NCBI GenBank assembly: GCA_003506795.1
Contig: DNYO01000225.1
Span: 1-5,470, forward strand
Reading direction: 5' to 3'
Source of the DNA: Deltaproteobacteria bacterium
Lineage (GTDB): Bacteria > Desulfobacterota > Syntrophorhabdia > Syntrophorhabdales > Syntrophorhabdaceae
Length of the DNA: 5,470 nt
Positions 1-5,470 of the stretch are shown here, one piece after another. The position numbers and the translations under genes are program-made. The notes under the pieces were generated by a model. The model had not been told where the DNA came from. It saw only the letters and a program-made list of their open reading frames with translations, and did not search any database. How positions within the stretch are numbered: position 1 is the first letter of the stretch; every line of letters starts with the position of its first letter.

Positions 1-254
1 CGGGAGGGTAAAGAACCATGATACCTCGCTCAAGCTTGTCCCACAACGATGACCACCACCCGCAAACATCAATAGTGAGAATTCCCGCCGAAGGCGTGCA
101 AAGTGCGGCCTGATCCCGTCTTTCCAGGGATCTGGACGCAATTCTTTTAAGGCTTCCTCCAATCCTCTCTTTATTGCCTCCAGCGAGCCCGAAGGGCAAA
201 GCGGGCGTGAGACAGTCCTTTGGAAGGGAGATTTGGGCAACAGGTCGCTGAAAC
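1..254. other. Unassigned flank upstream of thiL
   Basis: No gene is recognised here. Two minus-strand frames stay open from about position 290 to the left edge. Neither gives a product I recognise, and the one read in most detail has no convincing ATG with a ribosome binding site. On the + strand the longest ATG frame I noticed here is 31 codons (18-113) without family resemblance. The stretch holds short inverted repeats: GATCCC (112-117) with GGGATC (127-132), an overlapping TCCAG/CTGGA hairpin (123-136), and GCCC-GAA-GGGC (187-197). None is followed by a clean T-run, so I do not call a terminator. No TPP-riboswitch core is visible despite the thiamine gene downstream. It could be intergenic DNA, a decayed gene, or the end of a minus-strand gene lying mostly outside the window. 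Confidence 0.5.
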
Positions 255-284
255 TTGCAACCCCCTTCCTCCCTGGGTTATTAT
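255..284 (+). promoter_or_regulatory. Putative sigma70-type promoter of thiL
   Basis: TTGCAA at 255-260 matches the -35 consensus at 4 of 6 positions, and TATTAT at 279-284 matches the -10 consensus at 5 of 6, with an 18-base spacer. Transcription would begin near 290-292, only about 5-7 bases before the thiL ATG at 297. This is the only plausible promoter I see before the thiL cluster. It agrees with the absence of a Shine-Dalgarno sequence there, since a leader that short could not carry one. The match is by eye and untested. Confidence 0.4.
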
Positions 285-296
285 GTTCTTCCTGTT

Positions 297-1262
297 ATGG
301 AGATATCGGAAAATAATTTCATCACGCTGGTTCGAAAATTCGCCGGGAAAAGTAATAGTATCGTCAGAGGTATTGGGGACGACGGCGCGGTCGCCGATCT
401 TTCGGCCGGTCAGTACGTCTTCGTGCAGGATGCGATGGCCGAGCACGTTCATTTCGAGTTCTCCTTTATGGATCCCTACTTCGTAGGCAAGAAGGCCCTC
501 TATTCCAATATCTCCGATGTACTTGCCATGGGTGCGCAGCCCGTCTACTACCTCGTGACCGCGGGTATACCGGCGAAACTGTCGTCCCGGGACATGGTAA
601 AGATATATCGCGGCATGAACCGGGCTGCCCGGGAATTCGGCGTTGCCCTTCTCGGCGGGGATACCGTGGCCACTGCGAGGGACTTCTTCATCGACATTTC
701 GGTGGTCGGGAAGCTGGCATCGGACAAGTATTTTGGCAGGGACAAGGCGCGATCGGGTGACCTGATCGCAGTCACGGGAAAGCTGGGAGAGGCCGCCCTG
801 GGCCTTAAAGTGCTCAAAGAAGGTGCGGCAAAGAAAGGTATGAAAGGCTGCATCGACCGCTTCCTGAGTCCCAGGCCGCCCTATGAGCTGTGGAAGGAAC
901 TGGTGAAAAATGATATAACAGATGTCATGATGGACATAAGCGACGGGCTCATCATGGACCTTTCGAGGATGATGAACGAAAGCAAAAAACAGGCATCGGT
1001 GCACCTTGAGAAGGTTCCTATGCCCGGCGCATTGCGAAAGAGCGGCCTTGAAGATCTTGCTTTTGCCGGCGGTGAGGACTATCAGCTGCTTTTTACCTTT
1101 CCACCGGACAAGCTGCCCGGGGTCGAGGGCATGATACAAAGAGGCGGCAAGATCACCATCATCGGCACGGTAAGCTCCGGAAGGGGCGTCAGGGTCTTTC
1201 GAAACGGGCTGGAAATCAAAACGCCGAAACAGGGCTACGATCATTTTGGGAGTGAAATTTGA
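297..1262 (+). CDS. thiL: Thiamine-monophosphate kinase ThiL
   Basis: ThiL phosphorylates thiamine monophosphate with ATP to give thiamine diphosphate, the active cofactor, in the cytoplasm. The 321-residue product is of normal family length and has the AIRS/PurM-type ATP-binding fold. Visible motifs are GIGDDGAV (25-32), the metal- and substrate-binding stretch ending HVHF (50-53), NISDVLAMGA (71-80), LGGD (119-122), VTGKLG (159-164), DISDGL (213-218), GGEDYQL (258-264) and the terminal GYDHF (313-317). The ATG at 297 is preferred because ThiL proteins begin just before this ExxFI-like segment; an upstream in-frame TTG at 255 would add 14 unrelated residues and lies inside the promoter. No clear Shine-Dalgarno precedes 297. 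One small oddity: the usual S/T-T-D of the metal site reads V-Q-D (43-45), with the aspartate kept. The stop overlaps the next gene's start by 4 bp. No other thiamine gene is in view. Confidence 0.95.
   Translation: MEISENNFITLVRKFAGKSNSIVRGIGDDGAVADLSAGQYVFVQDAMAEHVHFEFSFMDPYFVGKKALYSNISDVLAMGAQPVYYLVTAGIPAKLSSRDMVKIYRGMNRAAREFGVALLGGDTVATARDFFIDISVVGKLASDKYFGRDKARSGDLIAVTGKLGEAALGLKVLKEGAAKKGMKGCIDRFLSPRPPYELWKELVKNDITDVMMDISDGLIMDLSRMMNESKKQASVHLEKVPMPGALRKSGLEDLAFAGGEDYQLLFTFPPDKLPGVEGMIQRGGKITIIGTVSSGRGVRVFRNGLEIKTPKQGYDHFGSEI
1248..1252 (+). promoter_or_regulatory. Shine-Dalgarno deciding a TTG start
   Basis: GGGAG lies 6 bases before the TTG at 1259, inside the last codons of thiL. 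It supports TTG as the real start of the exonuclease gene. The next in-frame ATG is at codon 38, inside the OB-fold, and would truncate it. Confidence 0.6.
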
Positions 1263-2218
1263 GCAAAACCACCTTTGTCAGGGACATCACCGGTAATCAG
1301 CATGAGGTCAACGATCTCTTTGTGGTTACGAAAAAAGGCACCTACACGGCCAAGAACAACACCAAATACATGATGGTAGGGCTCAAAGACGCGACGGGGT
1401 CGATTGACGGCAGGATATGGGAACGCGTCGACGAACTGGAAGGCCTCTTTGAGAAAGGCGACATAGTCTCCGTCAGGTCGAAGGCCCGACTGTATCAGGA
1501 CCGGCTGCAGCTGCATATCACCGACATCAGGAAACTGGATGCCGATCTCGCCGTCTGCGACATAGCCCATTTCTATCCCTGCGGCGATAAAGAACGGGGC
1601 CTCCTCCAGGAAGAGTATGCGGCAATCGTCAAGGAAATAAAGAATCCTCATCTCAAAGAGCTTTTGAATACCTTTACCGGCGACCGGCAGCTTCTGGACA
1701 GGTACTTTTCCTACCCGGCCTCCACGAGCGTGCACCACGTTTACGTCGGCGGACTGCTCGAACACTCGCTCTCAGTGGCGAAGCTGGGCATGGCCGCCGC
1801 CTCTCTCATAGGAGGAGACCGGGATATCATAGTCACCGGCTGTATTCTGCACGATATCGGAAAGGTCCACGAACTGGACATACTGAGAGGCTTCAAATTT
1901 ACCGACCGCGGGAGACTCCTCGGCCACATCACACTGGGCGTGATGATCCTCGAGGATCTTATTCGACGCACTGACGGATTCCCCCAGGACCTCACCGATA
2001 TTCTCACGCACATCGTAGTCAGCCATCACGGCCTGGAGGAATGGGGATCCCCTAAAAAACCGATGTTCCCGGAGGCAATCATCGTGCATCATCTGGACAA
2101 TCTGGATTCCAAGGTGATGGGCGTCAGGGAACACATGAAAGACAACATGGCAGATGAACGCTGGAGCGACTACCATCGGCTATATGAAGCGAAATATTAT
2201 AAAATAACATCAGAATAA
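1259..2218 (+). CDS. yhaM: YhaM-family 3'-5' exoribonuclease (OB-fold + HD domain)
   Basis: By family this is a metal-dependent 3'-to-5' exonuclease trimming single-stranded RNA ends (YhaM; also described as CMP-binding factor, with some action on DNA). The 319-residue length is close to B. subtilis YhaM. Residues about 15-92 form a nucleic-acid-binding OB-fold (GLKDATGSIDGRIWE at 41-55). Residues about 155-290 form the HD phosphohydrolase domain: HHVYVGGLLEHS (159-170), HDIGKVHEL (198-206), GHI (222-224), VSHHGLEEWGSP (254-265) and HHLDNLDSK (277-285). The metal-ligand candidates H160, H169, H198, D199, H223, H256, H257 and D280 are all present, so it looks catalytically intact. The start is a TTG overlapping the thiL stop (TTGA), suggesting translational coupling. 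rsmE follows after 9 bp, so it sits in an RNA-related pair. The substrate in this organism is not shown by the sequence. Confidence 0.9.
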   Translation: MSKTTFVRDITGNQHEVNDLFVVTKKGTYTAKNNTKYMMVGLKDATGSIDGRIWERVDELEGLFEKGDIVSVRSKARLYQDRLQLHITDIRKLDADLAVCDIAHFYPCGDKERGLLQEEYAAIVKEIKNPHLKELLNTFTGDRQLLDRYFSYPASTSVHHVYVGGLLEHSLSVAKLGMAAASLIGGDRDIIVTGCILHDIGKVHELDILRGFKFTDRGRLLGHITLGVMILEDLIRRTDGFPQDLTDILTHIVVSHHGLEEWGSPKKPMFPEAIIVHHLDNLDSKVMGVREHMKDNMADERWSDYHRLYEAKYYKITSE

Positions 2219-2227
2219 CGAGTCATC

Positions 2228-2980
2228 ATGGAAGTAAGACGAGTCTTTGTCGACAAATTGAAGATCAAGAACGGCATGGTTCTCCTGGCGGGACCGATGC
2301 ACAAATACATCATAGGGGTTCTGAGAAAACGTCCCGGGGACAGGATCGATCTCATCGACGGAAAGGGATACCTCTACCGTTCGACCATCCAGAGCGTCAA
2401 GGGGAAGGAACTCTATCTTCAGGTGGTCGATGTCGTACATAAACCGCAGGAAAAAAGGCCCAAAGTCACCCTGTGCGTAAGCCCCATCAAGGGGCCCAGG
2501 ATGGACTGGCTTGTAGAAAAAGCGACGGAGCTCGGGGCTGAGAAGATCGTGCCCACCGTATTCAAGAGAACTGTCGTGAAGTTCAATGACCACGGCGGAG
2601 AAAAGATCGAACGGTGGAGAAGGATCACTGTGGAGGCTTCGCGTCAGTCAGGAAGGTTCACGATTCCCGAGATAGCCGAGCCGACACCGCTCAGGGGCAT
2701 CGGCCCCGTGATCGGGGACGCGGAAAAACGCGTGGTGTTCTACGAAAAGGAAAGGCATACCACACTTAAGGATGTCTTTGGCTTGAAGACGGGCGACACC
2801 ACCTGCATCGTTATAGGGCCTGAAGGGGGTATCGAAGAGACCGAGGCCGAGTGGCTGAAGGAAAACGGCTTTGTCGCCTGTACCCTGGGAGAGAATATAT
2901 TCCGGACCGAGACAACGCCGCTCATCGTTCTGTCGGTAATCCTCTATGAGTACGCCAGGGCAGCGGGCAGCGATCAGTGA
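2228..2980 (+). CDS. rsmE: 16S rRNA (uracil-1498-N3)-methyltransferase RsmE
   Basis: RsmE methylates N3 of U1498 in 16S rRNA within the 30S subunit, using S-adenosylmethionine. The 250-residue length is typical. An N-terminal PUA-like RNA-binding domain (about 1-70, with HKYIIGVLRKRPGD at 25-38) is followed by the SPOUT knotted methyltransferase domain. Motifs seen are KATELG (98-103), EASRQSGR (136-143), the SAM-loop signature IGPEGGI (196-202) and LGENIFRTETTPL (220-232). The last corresponds to the usual LG-x-RILRTETA knot motif; N and F replace the usual R and L of RILR, and T replaces the final A, while the RTET core is kept. Only a weak GAG (2220-2222) precedes the ATG, so translation may depend on ribosomes finishing the exonuclease gene 9 bp upstream. 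The TGA stop overlaps a GTG (2977) that opens the frame of the next gene. Confidence 0.95.
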   Translation: MEVRRVFVDKLKIKNGMVLLAGPMHKYIIGVLRKRPGDRIDLIDGKGYLYRSTIQSVKGKELYLQVVDVVHKPQEKRPKVTLCVSPIKGPRMDWLVEKATELGAEKIVPTVFKRTVVKFNDHGGEKIERWRRITVEASRQSGRFTIPEIAEPTPLRGIGPVIGDAEKRVVFYEKERHTTLKDVFGLKTGDTTCIVIGPEGGIEETEAEWLKENGFVACTLGENIFRTETTPLIVLSVILYEYARAAGSDQ

Positions 2981-3015
2981 CATCCAAACCGCGATCGTCG
3001 CCGCAAAAACGAGAC

Positions 3016-3022
3016 AAAGGAG
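3016..3022 (+). promoter_or_regulatory. Shine-Dalgarno of the DUF218-like gene
   Basis: AAAGGAG lies 8 bases before the ATG at 3031. This favours the ATG over the in-frame GTG at 2977, which overlaps the rsmE stop and would add 18 charged residues ahead of the membrane segment. Confidence 0.7.
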
Positions 3023-3030
3023 ACGGGGCT

Positions 3031-3666
3031 ATGGGCAGTAAGGGCAAGGCCGGCTGCGGATGCCTCCTGGGTATCCTCGTGACAATAATGATACTGGCCG
3101 GCGTTCTCTTCCACCCCGTAAGCCTTAAATTCATGGCGAAACAGTTCCGGTACGAGGACAAGATAGTCCCGGCTGACGCCATTTTTGTCCCAAGATTTCC
3201 TGAGGACCGAAACGGGGAGCTTTACGTCCAGGCGTTCAGGGAATATTTTGACGGTAATGGCAAGGCCGTATATGTTGAAGACGACAAAGTGCTGGGAGTA
3301 AACATCGGCGATCTTCTTTCCCGCATGGCAAAGGAGCGAGGCATCAAGGAAGGGGTAATCAAACCCGTTCATCCCGGAAATGACAGGGAAAGAAGTACGA
3401 CGGTGCTCAATGAAAAGCTCAGGGCGGCGGGCCTCAAAAAGGTTATCGTGATAGTACCCGGCTATGTCTCGCGACGGTATCACTACATGTATGACTCATC
3501 CCGGCAGGAAAGTGCCGTCCTTTACATGATCAAGCCCGTACAGGTCTCTTATTTTCGGCCGGACGCGTGGTGGCGCGACGATCATTCGCGGTCTCTCATG
3601 GCACGCGAGTTTTATGCCTCTTTGGTGTATTACTACTCGCTCCTCCGAAAAGACACCGCGAAATAA
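3031..3666 (+). CDS. Membrane-anchored DUF218 (YdcF/SanA/ElyC-like) protein, divergent
   Basis: The product is 211 residues: a short basic N-terminus (MGSKGKAG), one hydrophobic segment at about 10-28 that looks like an uncleaved signal anchor, then a domain presumably outside the membrane. The domain follows the DUF218 layout: ADAIFV (48-53) as first strand, GKAVYVEDD (77-85) as second, a helix, then GIKEGVIKPV (104-113), S-T-T-V-L-N (122-127), KKVIVIVPGYVSRRYH (136-151) in place of the family's VTS-x-xHxxRA, and a C-terminal WW..D....LMAREF. The glycine-rich loop normally after the first strand is missing, replaced by PRFPEDRNGE (54-63). Family members such as SanA and ElyC affect the envelope or polysaccharides, but biochemical function is poorly known, and I assign none. 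Assignment rests on architecture, not on strong motif identity. It follows rsmE by 50 bp and may end the first transcription unit. Confidence 0.65.
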   Translation: MGSKGKAGCGCLLGILVTIMILAGVLFHPVSLKFMAKQFRYEDKIVPADAIFVPRFPEDRNGELYVQAFREYFDGNGKAVYVEDDKVLGVNIGDLLSRMAKERGIKEGVIKPVHPGNDRERSTTVLNEKLRAAGLKKVIVIVPGYVSRRYHYMYDSSRQESAVLYMIKPVQVSYFRPDAWWRDDHSRSLMAREFYASLVYYYSLLRKDTAK

Positions 3667-3690
3667 GCTTGAAACGAGATCACAGTCGAT

Positions 3691-3719
3691 TTGACAAAAT
3701 CACCTCTTTAAGGCAGGAT
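3691..3719 (+). promoter_or_regulatory. Putative sigma70-type promoter of dprA-topA
   Basis: A perfect -35 box TTGACA (3691-3696) lies in the 80-bp gap after the DUF218 gene. Seventeen bases on is CAGGAT (3714-3719), which matches the -10 consensus at only 3 of 6 positions, though these include the A at position 2 and the final T. Start of transcription would be near 3726, about 20 bases before the dprA ATG. The weak -10 makes this tentative; dprA could also be read through from upstream, as no terminator is visible between. Confidence 0.4.
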
Positions 3720-3746
3720 ACGCATCTATGACATCAGAGTGTCTCG

Positions 3747-4796
3747 ATGGATGAAAAACGCGCTCTTATCGCCCTGTCACAGGTCAAAGGCCTCAGCCGC
3801 CTGGCAAAACGACGGATCTGCGATGCATATCCTGATGTAAACCGGCTGCTTCATCCGGATACGGGCGGCAGGCAGGCACCCGCCGGTATCGCGGCGCGCT
3901 TCGACGACTGGAGGGGGATCGACAGGGACTTGCGCCTCCTCGAGAAGCTGGGCGCCCGGGTGATCACAATAAAAGACCGTGAATACCCGGAGCTCTTACG
4001 GCACATACCCGACGCCCCGATCGTCCTCTATGCACGGGGCCCGCTGCAATCCGGCACCATGGCCCTCGCCGTCGTGGGGTCCCGCAAGGCATCCCCGGAG
4101 GGCAGGAATCTCGCCGGGAAGATAGCGGGGACGCTGTCCTTTGCCGGGATCACCATCGTCAGCGGCCTTGCCCGCGGCATCGACACCGCGGCCCACACAC
4201 GCGCACTCGAAGGGGAGGGGAAAACGGCGGCCGTCCTGGGATGTGGAATAGACGTCTGTTATCCCCCCGAAAACGAGATCCTTTTCGAAAAGATCGCGGA
4301 ACAGGGCGTTCTCCTTACAGAATACCTCCCCGGCGAGCAGCCCCTGCCCTATCATTTCCCCGAACGGAACCGGATCATAGCAGGGCTGGCACGAGGAGTC
4401 CTCGTGGTGGAAGCAACCGCCAGGAGCGGCTCACTCATAACTTCCCGGCTGGCCCTCGAATACGGCAGGGAGGTCATGGCCGTTCCCGGCAGCGTCTTGA
4501 GGGCTGAGCACGCCGGCTCAAACAGGCTCATCAAGGAAGGAGCGAAGCTGATCGACTCGGTGGAGGACATCCTGACCACCTGCTTTACCGATGCACGCCT
4601 GCCTGCGCAAACGCCCATTGAATTGGACAGCGGTGAAAACAAGGTTTATTCTCTCATAGGATTTGAAAAAGTACATGCAGATGAGGTAATAGAAAGAAGC
4701 GGTATGGATACAAAGACAGTAATGGCTGCCCTCACCCGGCTGACCATGAAAAATGTGGTGGCGGAAATATCGGGAGGCTACTTCATACGAAGATAA
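3747..4796 (+). CDS. dprA: DNA-processing protein DprA (Smf)
   Basis: DprA binds incoming single-stranded DNA during natural transformation and loads RecA onto it; it is also widespread in bacteria not known to be competent. The 349-residue protein is complete. A helix-hairpin-helix-like N-terminus (about 5-35, with QVKGLSRLAKRRIC at 12-25) precedes the Rossmann-like DprA core: VVGSRKAS (109-116), SGLARGIDTAAH (139-150), LGCGIDVCYPPEN (164-176), FPERNRIIAGL (204-214), VVEA (220-223), SGSLIT (227-232), VPG (246-248) and GSNRLIKEGA (257-266). A winged-helix domain (about 295-347) follows a short linker. The arginine in SRKAS and the GSN-x-LI signature, typical of the DNA-binding pocket, are present. 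The ATG at 3747 has only a weak AGAG ahead of it, and a short ORF (3728-3754) overlaps it in another frame. topA follows after 53 bp, a common pairing. Confidence 0.96.
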   Translation: MDEKRALIALSQVKGLSRLAKRRICDAYPDVNRLLHPDTGGRQAPAGIAARFDDWRGIDRDLRLLEKLGARVITIKDREYPELLRHIPDAPIVLYARGPLQSGTMALAVVGSRKASPEGRNLAGKIAGTLSFAGITIVSGLARGIDTAAHTRALEGEGKTAAVLGCGIDVCYPPENEILFEKIAEQGVLLTEYLPGEQPLPYHFPERNRIIAGLARGVLVVEATARSGSLITSRLALEYGREVMAVPGSVLRAEHAGSNRLIKEGAKLIDSVEDILTTCFTDARLPAQTPIELDSGENKVYSLIGFEKVHADEVIERSGMDTKTVMAALTRLTMKNVVAEISGGYFIRR

Positions 4797-4809
4797 GTTT
4801 CACAAACCC

Positions 4810-4827
4810 CTGGCTTTAAGAGGCCGG
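4810..4827 (+). other. Weak hairpin between dprA and topA
   Basis: CTGGC (4810-4814) can pair with GCCGG (4823-4827), including one G-U pair, around an 8-base loop, and is followed by TTT. The stem is too short and the T-run too poor to call a terminator. At most it could be a processing or attenuation element in the 53-bp gap. Confidence 0.2.
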
Positions 4828-4836
4828 TTTCTGAAT

Positions 4837-4843
4837 AAAGGAG
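4837..4843 (+). promoter_or_regulatory. Shine-Dalgarno of topA
   Basis: AAAGGAG ends 6 bases before the ATG at 4850. It settles the start against the ATG at 4846, which is out of frame and too close to the site. Confidence 0.75.
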
Positions 4844-4849
4844 AAATGG

Positions 4850-5470
4850 ATGGGAAAGTCACTGCTCGTAGTCGAGTCGCCGACGAAGATGAAGACGTTA
4901 TCAAAATACCTGGGCAAGGATTTCGTCATCAAGGCAACATATGGCCATATAAAAGACCTTCCGAAAAGCACCCTTGGCGTCGATGTCGAAGAGGGATTCA
5001 ATCCCCATTTTCACATCCTGAAGGGCAAATCCAAGGTGGTGGATGAGATAAAAAAGGCAGGGAAAGACGCGGAAAGAATCCTGATCGGGTCCGACCCTGA
5101 CCGCGAAGGAGAAGCCATTGCCTTTCACGTGGCAGAGGTCATAGGAAAAGACGACCGCATTGAACGCGTCCTCTTCCACGAGATAACCAAAAAGGGGGTC
5201 CTCGATGCCATGAGGTCGCCCATCAAGCTCGACACAGCGAAATACAACGCCCAGAAGGCACGACGGATTCTCGACCGCCTCGTCGGATACAAGATCAGCC
5301 CCCTTCTGTGGGAAAGGGTAAGTTATGGACTCTCAGCGGGCAGGGTGCAATCCGTGGCGCTGCGCCTCGTCTGCGACCGGGAAGCCGAGATCGAGGCTTT
5401 CGTCAGGGAAGAGTACTGGGTTGTCGATGTCACTCTTGAGCTCCCTTCGGGAGAGACCTTCACCGCGACA
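4850..5470 (+). CDS. topA: DNA topoisomerase I (type IA), N-terminal part
   Basis: TopA relaxes negatively supercoiled DNA by cutting one strand through a 5'-phosphotyrosine and passing the other strand. The first 207 codons are present and the frame is open at the right edge; full-length bacterial enzymes are roughly 700-870 residues. The Toprim domain starts at once: LLVVESPTK (5-13) carries the catalytic glutamate E9, ATYGHIKDLP (29-38) is typical, and SDPDREGEAIA (81-91) gives the metal-binding acidic triad D82, D84 and E86. FHEIT (109-113), NAQKARRILDRLVGYKISP (133-151) and LSAGRVQSVALRLVCDRE (161-178) belong to the following helical domain near the DNA-binding groove. The active-site tyrosine and any zinc-ribbon C-terminus lie beyond the window, so integrity cannot be judged. 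A strong Shine-Dalgarno and the MGKSLLVVESP opening fix the start. It probably shares a transcript with dprA. Confidence 0.97.
   Translation, partial: MGKSLLVVESPTKMKTLSKYLGKDFVIKATYGHIKDLPKSTLGVDVEEGFNPHFHILKGKSKVVDEIKKAGKDAERILIGSDPDREGEAIAFHVAEVIGKDDRIERVLFHEITKKGVLDAMRSPIKLDTAKYNAQKARRILDRLVGYKISPLLWERVSYGLSAGRVQSVALRLVCDREAEIEAFVREEYWVVDVTLELPSGETFTAT

Noticed and set aside
112..136. Rho-independent terminator from the GATCCC/GGGATC inverted repeat
   Set aside because: The stem is only 6 bp with a 9-base loop, competes with an overlapping 5-bp hairpin, and no T-run follows directly.
1..296. TPP riboswitch before thiL
   Set aside because: The conserved CUGAGA and CCUGAUC...GCCAGCG-type core is not found in order; the isolated CCTGATC near 109-115 lacks its partners.
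171..1244. Minus-strand open frame of 357 codons opposite thiL
   Set aside because: It lies opposite an unmistakable ThiL with all family motifs, shows no recognisable domain, and is the kind of antisense frame expected in GC-biased codons.
1241..1765. Minus-strand open frame of 174 codons opposite the exonuclease
   Set aside because: Shadow of the OB-fold/HD gene on the + strand; no family resemblance and no ribosome binding site seen.
2974..3483. Minus-strand open frame of 169 codons opposite the DUF218 gene
   Set aside because: The + strand frame has a strong Shine-Dalgarno, a membrane anchor and a domain-like layout; the antisense product shows none of these.
3667..3746. Terminator between the DUF218 gene and dprA
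   Set aside because: No stable stem-loop followed by a T-run could be found in this gap.
4753..5046. Plus-strand frame of 97 codons across the dprA-topA junction
   Set aside because: It runs out of frame through the dprA end and the TopA Toprim domain; its product is a low-complexity basic shadow.

Overview
The window is a densely packed stretch of bacterial housekeeping genes, all on the + strand. By eye it is moderately GC-rich (mid-fifties percent). Recognisable order: thiL (thiamine-monophosphate kinase), a YhaM-type OB-fold/HD 3'-5' exoribonuclease, rsmE (16S rRNA m3U1498 methyltransferase), a membrane-anchored DUF218/YdcF-like protein, dprA (DNA-processing protein A), and the first 207 codons of topA (DNA topoisomerase I), which runs off the right edge. 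The dprA-topA pair is common in Firmicutes and deltaproteobacteria. A YhaM-like HD exonuclease beside thiL and rsmE in this GC range makes me think of the former Deltaproteobacteria (Syntrophobacterales/Syntrophorhabdus/Geobacter-like lineages). That is an impression from gene content and style, not a phylogenetic result.

Layout: bases 1-254 hold no gene I can assign. They contain short inverted repeats and a minus-strand frame open to the left edge that I cannot identify. A sigma70-like promoter (255-284) sits immediately before thiL, so close that the transcript would be nearly leaderless. thiL, the exonuclease, rsmE and the DUF218 gene form one tight cluster: thiL and the exonuclease overlap by 4 bp (TTGA), 9 bp separate the exonuclease from rsmE, and 50 bp separate rsmE from the preferred ATG of the DUF218 gene. 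An 80-bp gap follows with a perfect TTGACA -35 box and a weak -10, probably starting a second unit, dprA-topA, whose genes are 53 bp apart.

Functionally the first unit mixes cofactor synthesis (ThiL makes thiamine diphosphate) with RNA metabolism (the exonuclease and RsmE) and an envelope protein. The second handles DNA: DprA protects incoming single-stranded DNA and loads RecA on it, and TopA relaxes negative supercoils. I found no mobile element, CRISPR array, RNA gene or defence system, and no sign of a novel multi-gene system. The points worth a second look are small: the near-leaderless thiL start, the unexplained left flank, the divergent DUF218 protein, and a short leader ORF overlapping the dprA start.
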